Origin: an uncultured Chthonomonadales bacterium
Lineage (GTDB): Bacteria > Armatimonadota > Chthonomonadetes > Chthonomonadales > CAJBBX01
DNA length: 64,000 nucleotides
Assembly: GCA_938005745.1 (NCBI GenBank)
Contig: CALLMM010000011.1
Location: 62,001-126,000 of the forward strand
Direction: 5' to 3'
Shown here: one piece after another, positions 8,238-15,826 of the stretch
Numbering within the stretch: position 1 is the first letter of the stretch
Layout of the letters: every line of letters begins with the position of its first letter
Notes under the pieces: model-generated
Told to the model about the DNA's origin: nothing
Seen by the model: only the letters and a program-made list of their open reading frames with translations
Databases searched by the model: none
Made by a program: the position numbers and the translations under genes

Positions 8238-11200
8238 ATGCTGCGTCCTGCACTGGTCATTGCCCTCGGCGGCACGGGTACGAACGTCGTGCTTCGTCTG
8301 CGCGAACGCTTCCACATGATGTATGGAACCCCCGATCCGGAGGGCGTACGCTATATCTTTGTGGATACCGACACAAAAAACAATCTGAGCCGCAGAGAGC
8401 TTCAGGGCTACGCGGGTCGAACGATCGGGATCGCGGTCGGTCCCAACACCCTCAACGATCTCCAGATCCCCAACTCCCCCACTTCGCAGCGGCTCCGACT
8501 GGACGACTGGTTTGACCCCGACCTGCGCGGACGCCTGACCAACCAGAGCTTTCAGGCGGGCGTGGGCGGCGTGCGGATGTATGGACGCCTGGTGCTTTTG
8601 GCGGCAGATCAACTGCGGCAGCTGATAGAGCTGATCAGCAACGACATTCAGGCGCTGCGCCGCAACGCCGCCGGCAACGATCCCGGCTCCCTGCATATCT
8701 TCGTCGCCTCCTCCTCCGGCGGCGGAACCGGGAGCGGCTCCTTCATGGACATGGGCTACCTGACCCGACTGATCCTGCAGGACCTGGCGGTTCCGGGAGG
8801 CGTCTGCGAGCGTGAAGGGCTGCTGGCGATCGCCGTGCCGACCCTCGTTCCCGCGCCGCAGCAGGCGCGCAACTCCGCCGCCATGCTCTCGGAGATGGAC
8901 TACTTCTGCGAGCCGGGCAACATCTTCCAGGCGGTCTATATTGACCGTCCGCTGCCGGAGAGCATCGGACGGGAAGCGCCCTACGACTATATCCTGCTCG
9001 CCTCGCCGACGCAGGGCGATCAGGTGCTCAGCGAAAATCCCGTCCAGGCGATGGGGCTGCTGGAGAGCAAGATGGCGGACTACATCTTCATCCGCCTGAC
9101 CGAACCCGGACGTCTCGGCGGTCTGCTGCGCGATGTGCGCACCAACTGGCAGACCACTCCCCGCGACAACCGGGGCTACCCCAACCGCTTCATGACCTTC
9201 GGAGTCAGCATCCGGCAGTTCCCGGTCGGTCTGGTGGAGATGCTCGGATATCGTTACGCTATCCGCAACTTCACCGGGGGCTGGCTGAAGCGTCCGCGCG
9301 AAGGCGACTCGGTTCTGGACGACTCTGAGCTGGCGACCCGCCCCGATCTTCAGCAGGCGTATACCGGCGATCTGGCGGCTCTGCGCAAGATGATCGGTCT
9401 GCCGCCGGTGCACGAGCAGACCGGCAAGCAGCCCCGCGACGCCGTGAATGACGCGCTCTACGCCGAACTGATCCAGACCCAGCAGGAGGCGCTGGAGGTC
9501 TCCCTGCGAAGCCGCGCCAACGACGGCAAAGTGGACGAACTCTTCCAGTACTCCGGCGCGGATCAGCCCGTCGCTCCCGGCTCTCCCGGCTACGTCGCCG
9601 GAACGATCAGCCGCAACGCCACGCGCCTGATGAACCCCAACGACCCCGCCAGCCTCTTCAACCGAATCCGCGACTACCTGTACGCGGCGGCGTTCGACCG
9701 CGCCCGCGGACCGCGCTACGCCCAGCGTCTGGCGCGCGATCTGGTGGAGGAGATGCGACGCGAAGAGGAGTTCATGGACGAGGTGCTGCGCGCCGCCGGA
9801 ATGGTGGGAACCGGCGGAAGCGGAGGCGGCGGTCTCAACCGCGCACAGAAGGTGCGCCGCGACTTTCTGCTGCTCTTCTGGGCGGACACAGCCGCAAAGC
9901 GCGAGCGCGGAGGAGGAGGAGGCGGAGCCAGCGGACCGTATGCCAATCGGCGGTTTGAGACCTGCCTGCTGGAGTCAAAGAAGTCTATCTACGGCACGCT
10001 GCGCGACAGGCTGCTGGTCGCCGGCGAGGACCTGGAGGGGCGCTTCAAACGGCTCTCCGCCTATATCGAAGCCTGGACCAATCAGGCGGAGGCGGCAGCG
10101 GCGGACAACGAGAAACTGGTCGAGAACCTGCCCTACGGAACCATCTATCCGCGTGATCGCATCGAGGAGAAGTGGCGGACACTGACCCCGACCGTCTCGC
10201 AGGATAGTCTGGAGCCGCTGCAGCGTCAGGCTCGCAGCCAGCAGTTCGGCGTGGATATGCCCAAAGACCCGCGCGGCGCGCCGGATTTCGCCCCGTTCGA
10301 GAACATCGAGGCGCAGATCCGCGCCGCGCTGCGCTCCGAAGCCGGAGATACCGCGAGTTCAATCTACGGAGAGTCGGTGCTGCGCCTGATTGCCGAAATC
10401 AACAACGGGAATCTGGAGCCGACCTGCCAGCAGATGGCGACCGAGAGCCGACCGCTGCTGAACCTCCGTCTGGATGCGCCGGGATACGCCGAGCTGCTCA
10501 ACAGCCGCACATCCTTTGGGCAGCCAACCTATCTCTGGTTCGCGATGGCAAGCCCGGAGGCGGATTTCAACTCCTATCAGGCGTTCTGGAACGGCGCACT
10601 GCGCGCCGCGCAGGGCATCACCCCGATTGTGCGCGCCAATCCCGACGCCCCCATCCGCGACGACCTGAAGATCAAAGACGGCAGTATCGCTGCCCTGATC
10701 TTCGTCCGCGCCGCCTTCCCCTCGCGCATCATCAACCAGTATGAACAAGACGACCGCTGGAACCTGCTCTTTCCGCCCAACGCGGCGACGATCACTACCC
10801 CCTTCACGCAGACCGGCATCCTTCTCCCGCCCCCGCTGGCGGTTCTGGACGAGGCGCGCGTGCTGCTGCTGCTGGGCGAGACGCTCCGGGTCATGCCCAA
10901 CGACCCCAACGAGTTCGCGACCGAACCCAAGATCATCTGGGGCGGCGTGGAGCATACGTTCGAGTACCAGCTCGGTCCGTATGAGGTGGAGCGGATGCGC
11001 TACCCGAAGAACGACTTCGAGCGCGCCGCCTATCTGCTGGCAGTCAACGAGAAGGCGCTCGGCGCGCTGCGAAAAGCCCTCAACCTGCGCGCCGGAGATA
11101 TGAACCAGCGTGGCGTGATCGCGGAGAAGATCGTTCAGGAGATACACAAACTCAACGAACGCATTCTCAACGCCCCCGGCGGCGTGATGCAGGGCTACTT

Positions 11201-11432
11201 CGACAGCCTCGATCTCGGCGGCATCAAGTATCCGGAGGCGCGCAAGATGCTGTTTGAGGGCGCGAAGAAGCTCGGCATTGACCTGTTCATCATAGACCCG
11301 AGCCTGCACCCTTGGGCAAAACCGAGCGACGCGGACAATCTCTGGCGCTGCAACAAGTGCAACTACGTTCTGGGAGACAGCGTGCCGGATATGCAGGGTG
11401 AGTGCCCCAACTGCGGTCATCCGAACCGATAG
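8238..11432 (+). CDS. Large tubulin/FtsZ-like GTPase with C-terminal zinc ribbon
   Basis: The protein has 1064 residues. The N terminus resembles the tubulin/FtsZ nucleotide-binding fold: a first glycine loop GGTGTN (11-16), an acidic strand FVDTDT (about 41-46) and the tubulin signature GGGTGSG (161-167). This matches the 'tubulin-like' families (Tubulin_2 type) rather than FtsZ, which is about 400 residues. A long helical middle part follows, with Gly-rich insertions near 530-560. The protein ends in a zinc ribbon with C1038, C1041, C1056 and C1059. There is no membrane segment, so it is cytoplasmic. AAGGAG lies upstream of the ATG. It probably binds GTP and may polymerise or act as a switch, but no key T7-type catalytic loop could be assigned by eye. 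Its zinc ribbon resembles those on two cluster neighbours. Confidence 0.8.
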   Translation: MLRPALVIALGGTGTNVVLRLRERFHMMYGTPDPEGVRYIFVDTDTKNNLSRRELQGYAGRTIGIAVGPNTLNDLQIPNSPTSQRLRLDDWFDPDLRGRLTNQSFQAGVGGVRMYGRLVLLAADQLRQLIELISNDIQALRRNAAGNDPGSLHIFVASSSGGGTGSGSFMDMGYLTRLILQDLAVPGGVCEREGLLAIAVPTLVPAPQQARNSAAMLSEMDYFCEPGNIFQAVYIDRPLPESIGREAPYDYILLASPTQGDQVLSENPVQAMGLLESKMADYIFIRLTEPGRLGGLLRDVRTNWQTTPRDNRGYPNRFMTFGVSIRQFPVGLVEMLGYRYAIRNFTGGWLKRPREGDSVLDDSELATRPDLQQAYTGDLAALRKMIGLPPVHEQTGKQPRDAVNDALYAELIQTQQEALEVSLRSRANDGKVDELFQYSGADQPVAPGSPGYVAGTISRNATRLMNPNDPASLFNRIRDYLYAAAFDRARGPRYAQRLARDLVEEMRREEEFMDEVLRAAGMVGTGGSGGGGLNRAQKVRRDFLLLFWADTAAKRERGGGGGGASGPYANRRFETCLLESKKSIYGTLRDRLLVAGEDLEGRFKRLSAYIEAWTNQAEAAAADNEKLVENLPYGTIYPRDRIEEKWRTLTPTVSQDSLEPLQRQARSQQFGVDMPKDPRGAPDFAPFENIEAQIRAALRSEAGDTASSIYGESVLRLIAEINNGNLEPTCQQMATESRPLLNLRLDAPGYAELLNSRTSFGQPTYLWFAMASPEADFNSYQAFWNGALRAAQGITPIVRANPDAPIRDDLKIKDGSIAALIFVRAAFPSRIINQYEQDDRWNLLFPPNAATITTPFTQTGILLPPPLAVLDEARVLLLLGETLRVMPNDPNEFATEPKIIWGGVEHTFEYQLGPYEVERMRYPKNDFERAAYLLAVNEKALGALRKALNLRAGDMNQRGVIAEKIVQEIHKLNERILNAPGGVMQGYFDSLDLGGIKYPEARKMLFEGAKKLGIDLFIIDPSLHPWAKPSDADNLWRCNKCNYVLGDSVPDMQGECPNCGHPNR

Positions 11433-11516
11433 GCAGAGCGAATCGGCGCGTCCCCGCAGACCGCGCGACTGCGGTAGAGGCGGTCTGCGCTGCGACGCGG
11501 GAGTAAGGAGAAAACG

Positions 11517-12425
11517 GTGCGCTACTACAAACAGGACTGGGTGGCTACGGGAGCGAAACCGGGAAGCGGCTCGACCGGCAGCATTCCGCTGGCAGCGCTC
11601 TTCTCCGTCTTACTGCTGGCGGGGCTGGGCGTTATGGCGTTCTTCCTGGGCAACTTCCAGGGATTTGGCGGGGGCAACCCCGGAGATGCGACCGTCTTCA
11701 TTGACTGTCAGTGGCAGATCAACCTGGCGGACGGACGGCAGGTGCAGACCGGGGGCAGCGGCTCCGGCACGATCATTCATCCCAACGGGAAGGTCATCAC
11801 CAATCACCATGTCGTCTACATGAACAGCCTGAAGACGCAGGAGGGCGAGATCCCGCTCGATCAGGAGGTCGAGGCGACGAAGATCACCGTCTACTACAAA
11901 AGCGGCACCAACGACGTCAAGAAGATGGAGGCGCAGGTCATTGAGACCGACCGCACCGGCAAGACCTGGACGGGAACGTCGCTGGACGATATGTGGCACG
12001 ACTGGGCAGTGCTCCAGATCAAGAATCCTCCGCCAGACCTGCCCTACATACGCATCGGGGACAGCCGCAAGGTGGGTCAGAACAGCAAGATCACCGTCTT
12101 TGGCTTCCCGTTGGGACAGAAGTACGAGGTCGAAGAGGGCAAGGGTCCGGCAATGACGGTGGTTCCCGGCGTGGTGAAACGAATCGTTCCGCCCAACCCG
12201 AACACCTTCTCCTACTTCGTCCACAGCGCGAATGTGCAGCCCGGCAACAGCGGCGGTCCGCTCATCAGCGATGCTACCAAGGAACAGGTCGGGATCAATA
12301 CGCGCATCTCCGTCATTCGCAGCATGGAGGGCGCGTCCAGCGGCGATGAGCACTACAGCATCCCCACCCATAAGCTGGAAGAGGTCTGGAAAAAGCACGC
12401 GAAGTCACACTCTTTCGGTAGGTAG
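11517..12425 (+). CDS. Membrane-anchored trypsin-like serine protease
   Basis: The protein has 302 residues and starts at GTG 11517, with AAGGAG 7 bases upstream. A short cytoplasmic tail (RYYKQDW...) precedes one transmembrane helix (about 24-46), which places the protease domain outside the cytoplasm. The catalytic triad is complete: H98 in TNHHVV, D162 in HDWAVLQI and S245 in PGNSGGPL. The fold is the HtrA/trypsin type but there is no PDZ domain. The next gene is a tandem paralogue that has lost the triad. Possible roles are cleavage of an envelope protein on command from the cytoplasmic GTPase/Hsp70 modules, or quality control; the substrate is unknown. Confidence 0.85.
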   Translation: MRYYKQDWVATGAKPGSGSTGSIPLAALFSVLLLAGLGVMAFFLGNFQGFGGGNPGDATVFIDCQWQINLADGRQVQTGGSGSGTIIHPNGKVITNHHVVYMNSLKTQEGEIPLDQEVEATKITVYYKSGTNDVKKMEAQVIETDRTGKTWTGTSLDDMWHDWAVLQIKNPPPDLPYIRIGDSRKVGQNSKITVFGFPLGQKYEVEEGKGPAMTVVPGVVKRIVPPNPNTFSYFVHSANVQPGNSGGPLISDATKEQVGINTRISVIRSMEGASSGDEHYSIPTHKLEEVWKKHAKSHSFGR

Positions 12426-12457
12426 CGCCTGTATCGGAACAGGTCAGGAGCAAGCGA

Positions 12458-13303
12458 ATGCGATACTATAAACAGGACTGGGCGGTCTCCGGTCCGGTCA
12501 AAGAGACCAGCGGCGGGAGCGTTCCGCTCGCCATCCTATTCTCGCTGATCATCTTTGCGGCGCTGGGGGTGCTGGCATTCCTCTTCGGCGGCGCGCTCCC
12601 ATCCATCGGACGGGAAGACCTGAAGAATGTGGTACTCATTATCAGTACGCAATATCCTGGAGATGAGACGCGATTCTTCACTACCGGTGTGCTGGTGAAG
12701 TCGGATGGGACACTCATCACGACCTATAAGAACCTGAACCGAGTAGATCAAGGCGGTAATCTGGTTAAACCGGAGAAGATCGTCGTGATTCTTCCACCGG
12801 AGAAACAGGGAGACCAGCCGCGGGAGTTTGAGGCGCAGGCGCTGGACGCCAATAAGTCGCCGGAAGAGGCGCTCTCCAGCGATCTGCAGAAGATGTGGCA
12901 CGACTGGGAGCTGGTGAAGATCAAGAACCCTCCGCAGGGGTTGCGCGCACTGCCTCTGGGAGACAGCGCGCATATCAAGCCGCAGGATAAGGTCACGGTC
13001 GCCGGTCTCTCACAGGCGCAGCAGCCCATGCGCTACGAAGGCATCAACATCGCCGACGGACAGATCACCAAAGTGGTGCCGCCCAATAATCCGCGCAACT
13101 CGATCTACTTCGCGCACGATGTCAAGGTGGATCGCGGCAGCGCGGGCAGCGCGGTGGTGGACGCCGGCAGCGGGCGAATGATTGGTCTGCATATCCGCAC
13201 CGATACCGACCCGAACACCGGACGCTCGGAGTATTTCGCCGTCCCGACGCGCAAACTCGCGGACGCCTGGCGCGCCGCAGGGCTGGATAACTATCCGAAG
13301 TAG
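12458..13303 (+). CDS. Membrane-anchored inactive protease paralogue
   Basis: The protein has 281 residues with the same layout as the preceding protease: an RYYKQDW tail, one membrane helix (about 24-46) and a trypsin-like domain outside. Aligned by eye to its neighbour, the catalytic His position is K91 (TTYKNL for TNHHVV) and the catalytic Ser position is A229 (RGSAGSA for PGNSGGP). The Asp (D149, HDWELVKI) remains. It should therefore lack hydrolytic activity and act as a pseudoprotease, perhaps a substrate-binding or inhibitory partner of the active enzyme. CAGGAG lies about 8 bases before the ATG. A gap of 32 bases separates the two genes, consistent with tandem duplication. Confidence 0.85.
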   Translation: MRYYKQDWAVSGPVKETSGGSVPLAILFSLIIFAALGVLAFLFGGALPSIGREDLKNVVLIISTQYPGDETRFFTTGVLVKSDGTLITTYKNLNRVDQGGNLVKPEKIVVILPPEKQGDQPREFEAQALDANKSPEEALSSDLQKMWHDWELVKIKNPPQGLRALPLGDSAHIKPQDKVTVAGLSQAQQPMRYEGINIADGQITKVVPPNNPRNSIYFAHDVKVDRGSAGSAVVDAGSGRMIGLHIRTDTDPNTGRSEYFAVPTRKLADAWRAAGLDNYPK

Positions 13304-13317
13304 CAGGAGACGCAACG

Positions 13318-15792
13318 ATGAACTGCATGGTCTGTCAGCGACAATTCGACCCCAACGATCCCGATATCTGTTACTGTCCGCGCTGCGGATGGTCGCTGGG
13401 ACAGTTGAGCGTCGCGCTGCATCCCGAAACCCTGATCCTTGCCGGACCGCGTCCGGTTCCGCTCACTCTGATCTGCCGCAACACCGGGTTCGGGAAGCTG
13501 AGGTGCGAACTGGATCAGGAGAGCCTGCCGGCGGGCGTTACGCTTGCGCCGGGAAGCGTGTCCTCCCTGCAGCTCACCTCGCAGGCTCAGGAGATTCGTC
13601 TGCTGGTAGATCCGCGCAGTCTGGACAAAGATCTGTCGGTGCTGCCGGTCGTGCTGCACTCCTACGACCGGCGCGGTCAGCATCGCATGGATTTTCGCCC
13701 GGCGTCACTGGAGGCGGGGCGCGTCGCGCAGCCCTGCGCCCTTCCCATTCAGCGGATGCGCTTCGGTCCGGTGCAGATCTACGAGGAGATGCTGCTGTTT
13801 CGCAGTCTTCAGCGCAGACAGAAGCTGCATGTGCAGAATCTGGGCGATGTAGAGGTGATGCTGGCGTTGACGGCTCCCACCGGATTTCAGCTTCGCTACG
13901 GCAGCCAGCCTCCCGCCGGCACCATGACGCTGCGTCTGAGCGGAACGCCGGTTCCCGAGGAGATCACGGTCGAAGCGACCACAACCGCTGCGCCCGTTCA
14001 GCGCGGCGGCACGCCCCTGATCCTGCGCGTGGAGGTTGCCGATCTGCCAGAAGACAGCCGGGATATTCAACTGCTCTGGATACCGGAAGAGACGGTCGAG
14101 ACCCAGCGCAAGCGATGGATTATCGGCATTGACTTCGGCACCGCCAAGACCGCCATCTTCTTCAGCGACTGCAACCTGCCGCAGCCGCAGCCCCGTCCTG
14201 CCAGATGGCAGATGCCGACCGGCGACATTCGCATCAAGGTCCCGTCGGTCATTATGTACCCCTACGCCAGCCCGTTTCCGCCCCGCTGCGGCTGGGATGT
14301 GCCGGAGACCGCCGAGGTGGACGGGCGCGACGTGGTGGTGCGCTCCATCAAGAAGCGGCTGACGGACGAGACGGCGATCGAATATGAGCTGTCGGATGGA
14401 ACCGTTCTGACGGTGGATCAGGTGGTCGAGCACTATCTGCGGTTCATTGTGGGCAAGTTTCGACAGCAGGATGTCTTCCGGGGCGAAGGTAACCCGTTCG
14501 ACAACGCGCAGGTGGTGATGAGCCTGCCGGTGCGCGATGATGAGGAGCAGTTCGAAGAGCAGAAGCGGCGCACGATCAACGCGGCGGTTCGCGTCGGACT
14601 GAACGAGGATCAGATCCTCTGCTATACGGAGCCGGAGTGCGCGGCGGTAGACTTTCTGCGGCGCCGGCAGGAGCTTGGGATGACGGTGCAGCAGGGCGAC
14701 CTGCTGTGCGTCTTCGACTGCGGCGCGGGAACCACGGATATTTGCCTGCTGCAGATTCACTACAGCGGCGGCGAACTGAGCTTCACCCGGCGCGCGCTGG
14801 CGGGATTTCCCTTCGGCGGCGACGTGATTGACGAACTGCTGACCCAGTATGTGCTGGATGAGTGGCTGGAGAAGGGCAAGTTCCACGAGTATAACGCCGA
14901 CTTCTCGATGTTCCACCTCAAGGGCGAGGCGCAGGCGCGCACCCGGCGATTTCTGCTCTCCGCCCTGCGCCGGGTGAAAGAGCGGCTTTCGTTTGTGGAC
15001 CCGGATCAACTGATGCCCAGCAACGAGCCGGTCGTCTCCTTCAGCTACAACAACGACCCGGCGGACGCAATCCCGATCACCTGGTCGCTGATCGAGACGC
15101 TGTTCCGTCCCTATGTGCAGAAGATGCTCCATGAAGGCTTCGACGCCACCGATCTGATCCCGGACTGGACGAAAGAGCAGCCGCAGGGACGCCCGGTCGG
15201 CGTCAAACTGCCCTCGCTCAACGCGGTTCTGTGGCGCGAAGGTCTGGACCCGGTGGATATACGATGGCTCTGCCTGACGGGAGGAAGCAGCTTCATCCCA
15301 TTTCTGGTAAAGATGCTGCAGCAGATGTTCCCGCAAGCCTCGCTGGTCCCCCCGGTTACCATGATTCCGGAGCTGCTGAAGGAGCAGGATACGCCGATGA
15401 CCCTCAATGTGGCGCAGGGCGCGGCGGCGCGTCCGCTCTACCGCGTTGAGGGACAGCTTCCGCTGGACTATCTGCTCCAGTTCAGCTCTAGCAGCGGCAT
15501 GTCGGAACCGACCGTTGTGCTCTCCCGGGGCGGCGCGCCCGGCAAGATCGGGCCGCAGCAGGCGTACCGGCTGATGGCAGGCGACACCGGTACCCTTCGC
15601 GTGATCGCACAGGTCGGCGGAGAGCGCGGCGTCGTCTATAAGAAAATCCTGAAAAACCCGTATGAGGACAAACACATCAGCGTACTGGCGCAGGTCGAAT
15701 ACGGGCGTGACATGAAGGTCTATCTGACTATCTCCTTCGGGGTAGATAACGAAGTGATACCTATTCTGGAGAAGATCGCTGTCGTCGAATAG
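13318..15792 (+). CDS. Hsp70-like ATPase with N-terminal zinc ribbon
   Basis: The protein has 824 residues. It opens with a zinc ribbon (C3, C6, C20, C23), then two beta-rich, Ig-like segments (about 30-255). An actin/Hsp70-type ATPase domain follows (about 262-690). Phosphate 1 is IDFGTAKT (from 271), phosphate 2 is DCGAGTTD (467-474), and an adenosine-type LTGGSSFIP motif lies near 657. The C terminus (about 700-824) is beta-rich and could be a substrate domain, but it is much shorter than that of DnaK. There is no membrane segment. The gene lies 14 bases after the pseudoprotease, and a GrpE-like gene follows, as expected for an Hsp70 and its exchange factor. Confidence 0.85.
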   Translation: MNCMVCQRQFDPNDPDICYCPRCGWSLGQLSVALHPETLILAGPRPVPLTLICRNTGFGKLRCELDQESLPAGVTLAPGSVSSLQLTSQAQEIRLLVDPRSLDKDLSVLPVVLHSYDRRGQHRMDFRPASLEAGRVAQPCALPIQRMRFGPVQIYEEMLLFRSLQRRQKLHVQNLGDVEVMLALTAPTGFQLRYGSQPPAGTMTLRLSGTPVPEEITVEATTTAAPVQRGGTPLILRVEVADLPEDSRDIQLLWIPEETVETQRKRWIIGIDFGTAKTAIFFSDCNLPQPQPRPARWQMPTGDIRIKVPSVIMYPYASPFPPRCGWDVPETAEVDGRDVVVRSIKKRLTDETAIEYELSDGTVLTVDQVVEHYLRFIVGKFRQQDVFRGEGNPFDNAQVVMSLPVRDDEEQFEEQKRRTINAAVRVGLNEDQILCYTEPECAAVDFLRRRQELGMTVQQGDLLCVFDCGAGTTDICLLQIHYSGGELSFTRRALAGFPFGGDVIDELLTQYVLDEWLEKGKFHEYNADFSMFHLKGEAQARTRRFLLSALRRVKERLSFVDPDQLMPSNEPVVSFSYNNDPADAIPITWSLIETLFRPYVQKMLHEGFDATDLIPDWTKEQPQGRPVGVKLPSLNAVLWREGLDPVDIRWLCLTGGSSFIPFLVKMLQQMFPQASLVPPVTMIPELLKEQDTPMTLNVAQGAAARPLYRVEGQLPLDYLLQFSSSSGMSEPTVVLSRGGAPGKIGPQQAYRLMAGDTGTLRVIAQVGGERGVVYKKILKNPYEDKHISVLAQVEYGRDMKVYLTISFGVDNEVIPILEKIAVVE

Positions 15793-15826
15793 TCTGCCGT
15801 TCGGACCATGACGCATGAGGGATCCC

